A stretch of 64,000 nucleotides of DNA from assembly GCA_038900335.1 (NCBI GenBank), contig JBBMRB010000008.1, forward strand, positions 62,001 to 126,000, given 5' to 3'. The notes beneath the pieces are model-generated. The model was not told the origin of the DNA. It saw nothing but the letters and a program-made list of their open reading frames with translations, and ran no database searches. Positions 1-9,026 of the stretch are shown piece after piece. This DNA comes from Rs1 sp038900335. Lineage in GTDB: Bacteria; Pseudomonadota; Gammaproteobacteria; Pseudomonadales; Balneatricaceae. The position numbers and the translations under genes were made by a program. How positions within the stretch are numbered: position 1 is the first letter of the stretch; each line of letters begins with the position of its first letter.

Positions 1-237
1 GCCGCTTATAAAACCATTTGTATTCTCGGTGGGCGCAAGCAAAAATTGAGAGCCGGTGATTTATTAGGCGCGCTGACCAAAGATGACAGCTTATCTCGTG
101 AGCAAATCGGTAAAATCGATGTGATGCAAACCGTTAGCTATGTCGCCATTGTTAACTCTTACGCGAAAGCGGCGTTAGCACAATTACAAAACGGCCGCAT
201 TAAAGGTAAAAAATATCGCGCTAAATTATTGAACTAA
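1..237 (+). CDS. dbpA: ATP-dependent RNA helicase DbpA, C-terminal end (partial)
   Basis: Only the last 78 residues lie in the window; the frame is open from base 1 and ends with TAA at 235-237. The fragment reads as the RRM-like DbpA RNA-binding domain: a GGRKQKLRAGDLLGALT stretch followed by IGKIDV and ending KGKKYRAKLLN. In known DbpA proteins this domain docks the helicase on hairpin 92 of 23S rRNA during 50S assembly, while the DEAD-box core (here off the left edge) hydrolyses ATP. Assignment rests on this domain alone, so a paralogous DEAD-box protein carrying the same C-terminal module cannot be excluded. A strong hairpin follows the stop codon. Confidence 0.82.
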   Translation, partial: AAYKTICILGGRKQKLRAGDLLGALTKDDSLSREQIGKIDVMQTVSYVAIVNSYAKAALAQLQNGRIKGKKYRAKLLN

Positions 238-269
238 GCACTGGCTTTATTCAATTAAGACGCATATCA

Positions 270-315
270 AGTTATGGCAATGCTAATTATTTAAAGCGTT
301 GTCATAGCTAATTTT
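270..315 (+). terminator. Rho-independent terminator of dbpA
   Basis: A 15-bp stem (270-284 with 295-309) closes a 10-nt loop and is followed by AATTTT. Three of the pairs are G-T, which pair as RNA only when the + strand is transcribed, so the element is oriented for the helicase gene. Confidence 0.7.
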
Positions 316-407
316 GACACTAACCTTCAATATTCGCTCTAAGCCCCTGACTATCCTGATCTAGCCCAACTCACACAATTGTGATTGCCTACATTCTATT
401 ACTCACT

Positions 408-878
408 TTAAATCGGTAAGCTAGAGGTATACTTTACTCTTTTTAAAGCAAAATTTGAGTTTACTGACTGTACGTTAGGTAAGTGCGCCAGCGTCTGTTT
501 TAACAAGCGCTCATAGTGCTCGACACTTGAAACGACGACGCGCAAAACATAATCTTTTTCGCCGCTCGTCGAGTAACATTCTAATATTTGTGGCACATCA
601 AGCACTGCAGATTCAAACGCGTTTAACGAATCTTCATCGTGGTTGTGAATTCTTATATAAGCGTAAACAGTGACATTTAAATTAAGCTGTTTTGGATCTA
701 ATACCACCACTTTGCCCTTGATAACACCAGCGCTTTGCAATTTTTTCACTCGCCGCCAGCACGGTGTATGTGACAAACCGACAATGTCGCCTAACTCAGT
801 CATCGAGTAATCTGCATTTTTTTGTAACGCACGTAATATTTTAAAATCAAACTCATCGAACTCTACTGCAACACTCAT
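408..878 (-). CDS. Lrp/AsnC family transcriptional regulator
   Basis: About 156 residues, the usual size of this family. An N-terminal winged HTH (FDFKILRALQKNADYSM...LSHTPCWRRVKKLQ) is followed by a RAM/ligand-binding alpha-beta domain from about residue 65. Members bind DNA as dimers or octamers and respond to amino acids. The start is placed at the ATG at 878 (MSVAVEF) rather than five codons upstream, because this gives the standard N-terminus. The gene is divergent from the indolepyruvate ferredoxin oxidoreductase gene, with about 210 bp between the starts, so local control of aromatic amino-acid catabolism is a reasonable inference. The ligand is unknown. Confidence 0.88.
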   Translation of the reverse strand: MSVAVEFDEFDFKILRALQKNADYSMTELGDIVGLSHTPCWRRVKKLQSAGVIKGKVVVLDPKQLNLNVTVYAYIRIHNHDEDSLNAFESAVLDVPQILECYSTSGEKDYVLRVVVSSVEHYERLLKQTLAHLPNVQSVNSNFALKRVKYTSSLPI

Positions 879-951
879 CCCACAAAAACCCAAATATAAA
901 TAATTTCATCCTAAAATATAACAATATATTAATAAATTTAACAATAATTTC

Positions 952-963
952 CTCATTGATGAG
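952..963. promoter_or_regulatory. Short palindrome, candidate operator between lrp-like and iorAB-like genes
   Basis: CTCAT-TG-ATGAG is a perfect 5-bp inverted repeat in the divergent intergenic region, about 20 bp upstream of the TATAAT box of the oxidoreductase gene. A site for the adjacent Lrp-type regulator is an inference from position only. Confidence 0.3.
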
Positions 964-982
964 CAGTAAAATAGACAACTAC

Positions 983-988
983 TATAAT
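983..988 (+). promoter_or_regulatory. Candidate -10 box for the indolepyruvate oxidoreductase gene
   Basis: A perfect TATAAT hexamer lies about 105 bp before the chosen start codon. The best TTGA-type -35 (TTGATG, 956-961) is 21 bp away, which is too far for a standard sigma-70 promoter, so activation by a regulator would be expected if this is the promoter. Confidence 0.35.
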
Positions 989-1092
989 AAATAAAAATGA
1001 GTCTGCTCTACGCTTCTAACATCGGTACGCTTATCAGTACTAATATATAAAGCTTAGAGGTGAATAGTTACTCTAGACAAGAGCCCATCGCC

Positions 1093-4000
1093 ATGAATAA
1101 CAAACAAGTTTCGATAACTGATCGCTATACCACCGAAAAAGGCCAAGTCCTGATATCAGGCATACAGGCATTAGTGCGCCTGCCGATGGATTTAATGCGC
1201 CGTGATAGATTAAACAACTTAAATACCGGCACCTTTATTTCAGGCTATCGTGGCTCGCCTCTAGGAGGCTACGATTTCGAACTCAGTAGACGCAAGTCCC
1301 TACTAGATGAATACAATATTAAATTTCAACCTGCTGTTAATGAAGAGTTAGGCGCTACTGCTGTATGGGGCTCGCAACAGGTTAACTTATTTGAGGGCGC
1401 TACCGTTGATGGCGTCTGCGGTATTTGGTATGGAAAAACTCCCGGGGTTGATAGATCAACCGATGCATTTAGACATGCAAATGCTGCAGGCTCTGCTAGC
1501 AAGGGCGGTGTGTTAGTCGTCGCAGGCGATGATCACGGCTGTAAATCCTCGTCTTATCCAGGGCAAAGTGAATTTGCCTTTGTCGATATGCATATGCCGA
1601 TATTAAACCCATCAAATGTACAAGAAGTACTCGACTATGGCATTTATGGCATCGAACTCTCCCGCTATAGCGGCTGCTGGGTAGCAATGATAACGCTGAC
1701 TGAAAACATGGACAGCAGCTCAACAGTCAATATTGACCCGGATCGCGTGCAACTAACAACACCTGTAAATTTCACCATGCCTGAAGGTGGTGTCAACATT
1801 CGCCTTGGTGACAGCCCGCTTGCTCAAGAGGAAAGGCTGTGGCGTTATAAGCGCCCTGCTGCCATTGCATTTTGTCGTGAGAACAAACTCAATAAAGTCG
1901 TGCTTGCAAATAAAAACGCCACACTGGGGATTGTCAGTACTGGTAAAGCGCACTTAGATTTACTACAGGCTATGGATGATCTAGGTATCGATGAGGCTAG
2001 AGCCCTAGAGCTGGGAATTCGTATTCTTAAAGTCGCGATGACCTACCCGCTAGATGTGACTGAAATTCGCGATTTCGCCCGTGGTTTAGACTATTTATTT
2101 GTGGTCGAAGAAAAGCGTAGTTTAATGGAAGTACAGCTAAAAGAAGAGCTCTATAACGTTGAGATCTACGATCCGCATTTCCCTAAAATCATTGGCAAGC
2201 TCGACTCAGAAGACAACCCATTACTACCTGCTTACGGTGAATTGTCTCCTGCTATTCTAGCCAAAGTATTACTTAGAGCCCTGCCAAAAATAGCCGATAA
2301 CGATACTGTAAAATATCGCTTAGATGAGCTAACGAGCAGCCAAGAGTGCTCTTTGAAATCTTCATTGACCACAACTAGAACCCCGTTCTTTTGCTCTGGC
2401 TGCCCGCATAATACATCAACTAAAATCCCAGAGGGCTCACGCGCACTCGCTGGTATCGGCTGTCATTATCTAGTACAAAACATGGATAGAAACACCCATA
2501 CCTTCACCCAGATGGGCGGCGAAGGCGTAAGCTGGATAGGCCAATCTGCCTTTAGCACTACGCCCCACGTATTTACGAACTTAGGCGATGGTACTTATTT
2601 TCATTCCGGCGTGCTGGCGATACGTGCAGCCGTTGCCGCCAAGGTCAATATCACCTACAAAATTCTATTTAATGATGCGGTAGCAATGACTGGTGGCCAG
2701 CCTCACGATGGCGAATTACGTCCAGATATGATTGCCCAACAAGTACTTGCAGAAGGTGTCGTCAAACTCTATGTTGTGATGGATGATATCCATAAATACC
2801 GTAACGGCAAGAGCTCAAAAGGCGTGCTGAGCTTTGCACCGCAAGCGCATATTCGCCATCGCGATGATATGGATGAAATACAGCGAGAGCTGCGCGAGAC
2901 CAAAGGTGTCACGGTCATTATTTATGATCAAATGTGTGCCACCGAATTACGCCGCCAGCGCAAAAGAGGAAAAATAGCTCCTTCAACTAAGAAAGTAATG
3001 ATTAACGACCTTGTTTGCGAGGGCTGCTCTGACTGCTCAGTCCAATCTAACTGCACCTCAGTGGAACCTAAACCGACAGAGTTAGGCATTAAACGCCAAA
3101 TTAACCAAACCAGTTGCAACATGGATATGTCATGTGTGAAAGGTTTCTGCCCATCATTTGTTAGTGTCGTCGGTGCTCAACTTAATAAACCCGCCGCCTC
3201 GACACTCGACTTTAGCGCGATGGCTGAGCAATTGCCGCATCCTACCATTAGCGATTTAGCCAAGCCTTTTAGTATTTTAGTCACTGGTGTTGGCGGTACC
3301 GGTGTCGTGACAGTAGGTGCTTTATTAGCAATGGCCGCCTACCTTGAAGATAAAGCGGTAACAGTATTAGACCAGACAGGGCTGGCACAAAAAGGCGGCG
3401 CTGTTTACTCACATATCCGTATTGCCAACTCACACAATCATTTACACGCAGTGCGCATTGGTGATGCCAGTGCAGATCTACTAATCGCCTGTGACTTAGT
3501 GGCAGCAGGTAACAGTGCGACGTGCTTGAGCAAACTCAATCCGAAGGTAACCCAGACCATCGTCAACACGGATATGATACCGACGTCTGATTTTGTATTA
3601 GGACGCCCTATCGATAACTCAAATCAGCAAATCGTTGATGAAATCGATAAATTTAGCGCGACACTTGCCAGAGTAGACGCCTCGCAAATAACCCAGGGCG
3701 CACTTGGCAACACAACTACCGCTAATATTTTCATGCTAGGTTATGCCTATCAGCTTGGCGGCGTGCCATTACAGACAGCATCGCTATACCGTGCTATTGA
3801 AATAAATGGTGTCGCTGTTGCCGATAATATTAAATCCTTTAATGCCGGGCGCTTAGCCGCTAATGATTTGGCCAAGCTCAAGCAAAACCTCAGTATTGAT
3901 AGCCAGGTTAAAGAAGATGAGTCACTGCAGGCGTTGATCGAAAAACGAGCGCGCTTCCTTGAAGATTATCAGGATGTGGACTTGGCTAATAAATACCTTG

Positions 4001-4593
4001 ATTTAATGAAGCGCGTACAAGGTGTCGAGCAAAAAATCATGGCCGATAATGTCGAGCTAAGTAGCGCTATCGCCCAAAGCTACTTTAGATTACTCTCTTA
4101 CAAAGATGAATATGAGGTCGCTAGGCTCTACACCAACGGCCAATTTGAACAGCAATTAAAAGAGACATTTAGTGGCGACTACCAAATACAATTTCATTTA
4201 GCACCTGAAATTCTTAGTATATTTAGCAAAAAATCACCTGTTAAGAAGCTAACTTATGGCTCTTGGATGTATAAAGGCTTTAAGCTGCTAGCGAAAATGA
4301 AATTTTTACGCAACACCGCCTTTGATCCTTTTGGCTATACCGCTGATCGTAAAAAAGAGCGCGCACTTGCCGATGACTACTTAGTGTTAGTAAACGAGTT
4401 GTTAACGCAACTTAATAAGCAAAATTACTTACTAGCAGTGCAAGTAGCGCAAGTGGCACAAGATATCAGAGGCTTTGGCCACGTTAAAATGAAATCAGTT
4501 AATGAATCGCAAGTGCGCCTAGCTCAGCTAGTCTCGCAATTTAAACAAGCAAGCGGTGCCTCGGTACAACATTTTGACCCGCTAGCAAGCTAA
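1093..4593 (+). CDS. Indolepyruvate ferredoxin oxidoreductase, single-chain (IorA-IorB fusion type)
   Basis: Large protein of 1166 residues from ATG 1093. It oxidatively decarboxylates aryl-pyruvates, made by transamination of aromatic amino acids, to aryl-acetyl-CoA with reduction of ferredoxin. In order it shows an N-terminal pyruvate-oxidoreductase-like half; a thiamine-diphosphate region (around SGCPHNTSTK and NLGDGTYFHSG); a cysteine-rich iron-sulfur segment at about residues 640-690 (CEGCSDCSVQSNC and CNMDMSCVKGFCPSF); a gamma/IorB-like domain starting GVGGTGVVTVG near residue 732; and a long C-terminal extension. The upstream in-frame GTG at 1060 has no spaced ribosome site, whereas AAGAG at 1079-1083 sits 9 nt before ATG 1093. 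The gene stands alone with its own terminator and is divergent from an Lrp-type regulator. Substrate range is inferred from the family. Confidence 0.9.
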   Translation: MNNKQVSITDRYTTEKGQVLISGIQALVRLPMDLMRRDRLNNLNTGTFISGYRGSPLGGYDFELSRRKSLLDEYNIKFQPAVNEELGATAVWGSQQVNLFEGATVDGVCGIWYGKTPGVDRSTDAFRHANAAGSASKGGVLVVAGDDHGCKSSSYPGQSEFAFVDMHMPILNPSNVQEVLDYGIYGIELSRYSGCWVAMITLTENMDSSSTVNIDPDRVQLTTPVNFTMPEGGVNIRLGDSPLAQEERLWRYKRPAAIAFCRENKLNKVVLANKNATLGIVSTGKAHLDLLQAMDDLGIDEARALELGIRILKVAMTYPLDVTEIRDFARGLDYLFVVEEKRSLMEVQLKEELYNVEIYDPHFPKIIGKLDSEDNPLLPAYGELSPAILAKVLLRALPKIADNDTVKYRLDELTSSQECSLKSSLTTTRTPFFCSGCPHNTSTKIPEGSRALAGIGCHYLVQNMDRNTHTFTQMGGEGVSWIGQSAFSTTPHVFTNLGDGTYFHSGVLAIRAAVAAKVNITYKILFNDAVAMTGGQPHDGELRPDMIAQQVLAEGVVKLYVVMDDIHKYRNGKSSKGVLSFAPQAHIRHRDDMDEIQRELRETKGVTVIIYDQMCATELRRQRKRGKIAPSTKKVMINDLVCEGCSDCSVQSNCTSVEPKPTELGIKRQINQTSCNMDMSCVKGFCPSFVSVVGAQLNKPAASTLDFSAMAEQLPHPTISDLAKPFSILVTGVGGTGVVTVGALLAMAAYLEDKAVTVLDQTGLAQKGGAVYSHIRIANSHNHLHAVRIGDASADLLIACDLVAAGNSATCLSKLNPKVTQTIVNTDMIPTSDFVLGRPIDNSNQQIVDEIDKFSATLARVDASQITQGALGNTTTANIFMLGYAYQLGGVPLQTASLYRAIEINGVAVADNIKSFNAGRLAANDLAKLKQNLSIDSQVKEDESLQALIEKRARFLEDYQDVDLANKYLDLMKRVQGVEQKIMADNVELSSAIAQSYFRLLSYKDEYEVARLYTNGQFEQQLKETFSGDYQIQFHLAPEILSIFSKKSPVKKLTYGSWMYKGFKLLAKMKFLRNTAFDPFGYTADRKKERALADDYLVLVNELLTQLNKQNYLLAVQVAQVAQDIRGFGHVKMKSVNESQVRLAQLVSQFKQASGASVQHFDPLAS

Positions 4594-4620
4594 TCCCAAT
4601 AGCCAGTGACTGTTATAAAA

Positions 4621-4652
4621 GGCTCAGAACGGCAAAGGTTCTGAGTCTTTTT
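4621..4652 (+). terminator. Rho-independent terminator after the oxidoreductase gene
   Basis: A 10-bp stem (4621-4630 with 4638-4647, one G-T pair) with a 7-nt loop, followed by TTTTT. It lies 27 bp after the stop codon. Confidence 0.85.
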
Positions 4653-4872
4653 AACAAATAAAACATTAAGTTAGAATGTTTTTTAGCCTTTTTATTTAGC
4701 TTAAACTAGGCTACTCTCAAGCTAAATATTAACGATCATCTAACTGGTATCACTCTTTAATATTTTGATAGTGCAGCGTGATCTAATTGGCAAACCGATC
4801 AGTTTTTCCTGGGCAGCTGTCCAATATCGGCGAGCGCCAGTGCTGTGGTGAACATAATGAGGGGCTATTATC

Positions 4873-5484
4873 ATGAGTGCTGAAAATCAGCTCGTGCTGG
4901 GAGGCGATAACAAACTGCGCTGCCAATGGAGTAATAGCGCGCCGCAATATCCAGATTATCACGATAATGAATGGGGGTTTCCCACTAATGACGATTTTCT
5001 ATTATTTGAAAAACTCAGCCTTGAGAGTTTTCAATCGGGCCTGAGCTGGCGCACGATTTTAGGCAAACGCGAGAACTTTCGCGCCGCTTTTGATCAGTTT
5101 AATTTCAATAAAATTGCTCAATATAGCGAGCAAGACAGCCAGCGCTTATTGCTTAACGAAGGCATTGTGAGAAACCCAAGAAAAATAGCCGCTGTTATAA
5201 ATAATGCCAACGTTGCATGTCAAATCGTTAATCAATACGGCTCTTTAGCTGCATTTTTGTGGGCTTTTAAACCCAATAGCCAAGATTTAGCTCCAGCGCA
5301 AAGCCTCACGATATCACCCGCTTCAATTGCACTGGCTAATGCATTAAAAAAACAGGGCTGGAAATTTATTGGCCCAACCACTGCCTTTGCTTTCATGCAA
5401 TCGATGGGCTTTTTTAATGACCACTTTCCCGGCTGTTGCGTTCACCAAAAAGTTGCTGAGGCGATCCGAAACTTTACTCTTTAA
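4873..5484 (+). CDS. tag: DNA-3-methyladenine glycosylase I
   Basis: 203 residues. Excises 3-methyladenine from alkylated DNA, starting base excision repair in the cytoplasm. The N-terminal RCQWSN...YHDNEWG signature supplies the first zinc ligands (Cys17, His30), and the C-terminal NDHFPGCC supplies His184 and Cys188, matching the Cys/His/His/Cys zinc snap of E. coli Tag. Tyr29 beside His30 matches the base-contacting Tyr of the family. GAGGGG just upstream is a good ribosome site. It is a single gene, convergent with the following membrane enzyme, with about 220 bp upstream and no obvious Ada-type box. Confidence 0.95.
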   Translation: MSAENQLVLGGDNKLRCQWSNSAPQYPDYHDNEWGFPTNDDFLLFEKLSLESFQSGLSWRTILGKRENFRAAFDQFNFNKIAQYSEQDSQRLLLNEGIVRNPRKIAAVINNANVACQIVNQYGSLAAFLWAFKPNSQDLAPAQSLTISPASIALANALKKQGWKFIGPTTAFAFMQSMGFFNDHFPGCCVHQKVAEAIRNFTL

Positions 5485-5496
5485 ATAGAAACTCAA

Positions 5497-6639
5497 CTAT
5501 TGGCTATTCAGTCTTTTACGGATCATTCTCATCACTGATTTAAATGGGAAGATCTGCTGTTTAATCATGCCATTAGGCACATAATCGCCCACCACACCAT
5601 AAGCATCCGGCCATTCCTTCTGCCCTTTTACTGCGGTGCCAAATAGATAATCTAAGAACGAGAAATGCGCAGCATAATTTCTATCAATCGCCGCATCATC
5701 CGATGAATGGTGCCAGTGATGAAACTGCGGTGTCACGATAATATACTTTAGCCAGCCAAAATTCACCCGCACATTGGCGTGATTAAACACCGCTTGCAAG
5801 CCGACAACAATGACATAAATATCGATCACTTCTTTGGAAAAGCCCAATAAGAAAATCGGTGTTAATACCAGTGAGCGCGTCACTATTAGCTCTAGTACAT
5901 GTTGGCGCGAGCCCGCTAACCAATCCATGTGTTTGGCGCTGTGATGCACTGAATGAAAACGCCAAAACACAGGGACTTCATGATACAAGCGATGCGTAAT
6001 ATATTGCGCTAAATCGGCGATCAAAATTATCAGAAACACCTGCCCTAAAAATGGCAGCTGATTGACTAGGTTTTGGACATCTTCATAGACAGCCCAAGAG
6101 AACGTTTGGTGAATAAAGACGTTGGTAATTAGTAAAATAAAACCGACCAGTAGATGATTGACAAAGAAGTGGTTTAAATCACCTTGCCATTGATCACGCA
6201 ATATTGCCTGCTCTTTACGATGTGGCAATAGTTTTTCGATAAAAATAAAGATTAAAGTTGAGCCCAGCAAGTCCAAGATAAACCAATCCATCCCCAAATA
6301 ATAAGGGCTATTTTCGTACTCATTGACCTCAACTTGATGGCCACCGAAAACAATCGATAATATGACAAAAAACCAAGCAAACAAACCCAGACGTTTATTT
6401 TTATTGCGTACAAAATTAAGTAGACCAAGACTTGCTGAAAGCACTAAGCTGACAAATAGTAGCTGGCGTATAAAATCAACATTGTAATTTTGCTTCAACT
6501 CAGGCGTTGTTAAATATTGAGGAAAATGAAATGCCAACACCCCTAAAAAACACAGTACTGCCAACAAGCAGGCAATATAGCCACTGATTGATCCTTCTCC
6601 AAACTGAAAACTATCTGTCCTAAATATTTTCTTTAACAT
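5497..6639 (-). CDS. Sterol desaturase / fatty acid hydroxylase family membrane protein
   Basis: 380 residues with about eight hydrophobic segments and the diiron histidine clusters of the fatty-acid-hydroxylase superfamily: HRLYH, HSVHH, and HFHHWHH towards the C-terminus. The family comprises integral membrane oxygenases acting on lipids (sterols, carotenoids, ceramides, alkylglycerols). A separate hydrophobic N-terminal domain of about 150 residues precedes the catalytic part, as in many bacterial members annotated only as sterol desaturase family. The substrate cannot be told from the sequence. It is transcribed alone, converging on tag with a 12-bp gap. Confidence 0.85.
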   Translation of the reverse strand: MLKKIFRTDSFQFGEGSISGYIACLLAVLCFLGVLAFHFPQYLTTPELKQNYNVDFIRQLLFVSLVLSASLGLLNFVRNKNKRLGLFAWFFVILSIVFGGHQVEVNEYENSPYYLGMDWFILDLLGSTLIFIFIEKLLPHRKEQAILRDQWQGDLNHFFVNHLLVGFILLITNVFIHQTFSWAVYEDVQNLVNQLPFLGQVFLIILIADLAQYITHRLYHEVPVFWRFHSVHHSAKHMDWLAGSRQHVLELIVTRSLVLTPIFLLGFSKEVIDIYVIVVGLQAVFNHANVRVNFGWLKYIIVTPQFHHWHHSSDDAAIDRNYAAHFSFLDYLFGTAVKGQKEWPDAYGVVGDYVPNGMIKQQIFPFKSVMRMIRKRLNSQ

Positions 6640-6864
6640 GTTTTTTACTCAGACATCCATAAGTCATCGCTAATTTGTGCAAAATCAACGCTAAAAAGTG
6701 CCCGTATGATACTTGTTTTTAGCCAGTTGACATAGTCACTTGTTTTATCTTTGATCAATGTAGAAAAACACCGTGATGGCTGTTAGTATTTTCGTATTGT
6801 TATATTTTGCCAAAACAGACGTACAAGTTACCTTTAAACGTCACCAATAGCTGGGAAGCAAATC

Positions 6865-7989
6865 ATGAAAATAAGCCAAAATTTTGATAGTGGAAACATT
6901 GAATGCCTGTCGATTGCAGATGATGGCAATATCGCATTAGCTATCCGCAAAGATAGCAATGCGCAGTTTAGCCAGTGGTTCCATTTTCGTTTAAGTGGCG
7001 CACAACATAAAGCGGTCACAATGAGTATAGTCAACGCTCATGAGTGCTCTTATTTAGAAGGCTGGGATGATTACCAAGCCGTCGCATCTTATGATCGCCA
7101 AACGTGGTTTCGTGTCGATACAAAATACGATGGTAAGCAGCTAATTATTAACCATACTAGCGAGTGCAGTAGTATTTACTTCGCCTATTTTGCTCCTTAT
7201 TCTATGGATAGACATCACGATCTAATTGCCAATGCCCAACTTCACCACCAAGTAGAGCATATCAATTTAGGCCACAGTGTTGATGGCCAAGACATGGATT
7301 TACTGAAAATAGGCACTGATGATGGCACTAAAAAAGTGTGCTGGCTGATTGCTCGCCAACACCCAGGTGAGACAATGGCCCAGTGGTGGATGGAGGGTAT
7401 GCTCGATACTTTACTCGATGGCGATAACCCGATTGCTAAATCGCTATTAGAGCACGCCGTTTTTTATGTCGTGCCCAACATGAACCCTGATGGTAGTCGC
7501 AGAGGTAATTTGCGCGCCAACGCCGCCGGCGCCAACCTTAATCGCGAATGGTTAGCCCCTTCAATGGAGCGCAGCCCTGAAGTGTTTCTGGTGCGCCAAA
7601 AAATGCAAGAAACGGGTATGGATTTTTGCCTAGATGTACACGGTGATGAGGCACTGCCATATAACTTTATCGCCGGCGCTGAAGGCACTGCTTCTTGGAA
7701 TGCACATAAACAAGCGCAGCAAGATCATTTCCAACAGGCACTTATCAGTGTCAATCCTGATTTTCAAAATAAAATTGGTTACGACATTGATAAACATGGC
7801 GAGGCATTAATGACAGTTGGCACTAATTATTTATCACATACCTTTAACGCCTTGGTGATGACTTTAGAAATGCCGTTTAAAGATACCAAAGACTCTCCTG
7901 ATCAACTCTTTGGCTGGTCGCCGGCACGCAGCCAAAAACTAGGAGAATCTTGCTTAATTGCGCTACATCAAACGCTAGATAAACTGTAA
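6865..7989 (+). CDS. M14 family zinc carboxypeptidase, cytosolic-carboxypeptidase (CCP/Nna1)-like
   Basis: 374 residues without a signal peptide. An N-terminal beta-rich domain (about residues 1-125, with WFHFRLSG and CSYLEGWDDY) precedes the M14 peptidase domain. The zinc ligands are visible as His166 and Glu169 (HPGET) and His259 (DVHGDE). The substrate-binding stretch NPDGSRRGNLRANAAGANLNR and the catalytic Glu335 (TLEMPF) are intact. This architecture is the bacterial branch of the cytosolic carboxypeptidases, whose eukaryotic members trim glutamates from tubulin. Bacterial substrates are largely unknown, so only peptidase activity is claimed. It is monocistronic and converges on ghrA. 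Confidence 0.88.
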   Translation: MKISQNFDSGNIECLSIADDGNIALAIRKDSNAQFSQWFHFRLSGAQHKAVTMSIVNAHECSYLEGWDDYQAVASYDRQTWFRVDTKYDGKQLIINHTSECSSIYFAYFAPYSMDRHHDLIANAQLHHQVEHINLGHSVDGQDMDLLKIGTDDGTKKVCWLIARQHPGETMAQWWMEGMLDTLLDGDNPIAKSLLEHAVFYVVPNMNPDGSRRGNLRANAAGANLNREWLAPSMERSPEVFLVRQKMQETGMDFCLDVHGDEALPYNFIAGAEGTASWNAHKQAQQDHFQQALISVNPDFQNKIGYDIDKHGEALMTVGTNYLSHTFNALVMTLEMPFKDTKDSPDQLFGWSPARSQKLGESCLIALHQTLDKL

Positions 7990-7995
7990 GCTTTA

Positions 7996-8030
7996 TTGAC
8001 AGGTGTGCTTAACAGCTGTCAATTATTTTA
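7996..8030. terminator. Hairpin between convergent genes, likely terminator
   Basis: TTGACAG (7996-8002) pairs with CTGTCAA (8016-8022) and is followed by TTATTTTA on the + strand. It sits 7 bp after the carboxypeptidase stop and just before the end of the convergent reductase gene. Confidence 0.55.
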
Positions 8031-8033
8031 CCG

Positions 8034-9026
8034 TTAATAACCGCGCTGTAAATCAACACTCACAGGGATAGCACCGTGTTGGCGATAGTTAATAATATTA
8101 TCAATGGCCACACGTGATGCTGTCGCTAAGTTAGTCGTTGCAGAAATGTGCGGTAATACCGAGATATGAGGATGTGACCACAATGGGCTATCAGCTATCA
8201 GCGGCTCTTGCTCAAACACATCTAATACCGCATGTTCAATATGAGCGCTATCTAACGCCTCCAGTAAATCCGTATGGTTAATAATACCGCCTCTGGCAAA
8301 GTTAATAATTTTAGCGCCCCTTGGCAGTAGATTTAACGTCTGTTTGTTAATAATATGCTTAGTTTGTTCAGTTAAAGGCAACAAACATACCAGTATATCT
8401 GTAGTCGTGAGCAGTTCAGTTAAGCCTTCAGCGCCACTATAATTGCCGACACCACTAATATCTTTTGCACTGCGACTCCAACAGTTAACTTGATAGCCCA
8501 TGTGCAATAACACATCGATTGCCGCGCGACCTAGCTCGCCTGCACCTAAAATTGAAACACTGACCTCACTGGCCGCTTTACAAGGTAGCTCTCGCCAGAT
8601 TTTTTGCTGTTGCTGCGCTGCATATTGCGCCATATTACGATGTAAGAACAATGTCCAAGCTAGCACTGCCTCGGCCATTGTCTGTGCTAAAAACGGATCG
8701 ATCAAACGCACTAGCTTAATCTCGTGGCCTGCTCTTTGTCGATTAATGCCAGCAAACTTTGGCACCATAGCCTCAACCCCGGCCCACAAGCTTTGCACCC
8801 AAATCAAGCGACTAAATCGAGCCAACTCATCAACATCAGGGTTAGCGACAATTGCCAGCTCTACTGTCGCTGCTTGCTCATTGCTTAAATCATTAGCGCT
8901 GACCACAATGTCACTAACACCCTCAACGTAAGCCTCTGTATTATCGGCTAATAATTGGTTCAGCCTTAGCAACCAGCGCTGTTCATTATCTTGATCCATA
9001 GCGTGTATAAATGCAATAATAGCCAT
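8034..9026 (-). CDS. ghrA: Glyoxylate/hydroxypyruvate reductase A-like 2-hydroxyacid dehydrogenase
   Basis: 330 residues. NAD(P)H-dependent reduction of glyoxylate or hydroxypyruvate is the expected reaction. The NAD-binding domain begins with ILGAGELGRA; the catalytic Arg lies in NFARGG, the Glu in LDVFEQEPL and the His in LPHISA, all as in D-2-hydroxyacid dehydrogenases. The overall pattern (SPLWSHPHISVLPHI, C-terminal QRGY) is closest to GhrA. Its start overlaps the stop of the upstream VOC gene (TAATG), so the two are translationally coupled. The exact substrate is uncertain because the family is broad. Confidence 0.85.
   Translation of the reverse strand: MAIIAFIHAMDQDNEQRWLLRLNQLLADNTEAYVEGVSDIVVSANDLSNEQAATVELAIVANPDVDELARFSRLIWVQSLWAGVEAMVPKFAGINRQRAGHEIKLVRLIDPFLAQTMAEAVLAWTLFLHRNMAQYAAQQQQKIWRELPCKAASEVSVSILGAGELGRAAIDVLLHMGYQVNCWSRSAKDISGVGNYSGAEGLTELLTTTDILVCLLPLTEQTKHIINKQTLNLLPRGAKIINFARGGIINHTDLLEALDSAHIEHAVLDVFEQEPLIADSPLWSHPHISVLPHISATTNLATASRVAIDNIINYRQHGAIPVSVDLQRGY

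Noticed and set aside
8500..8931. 143-codon open frame on the + strand inside ghrA
   Set aside because: It is antisense to the NAD-binding domain and its composition is typical of a shadow frame.
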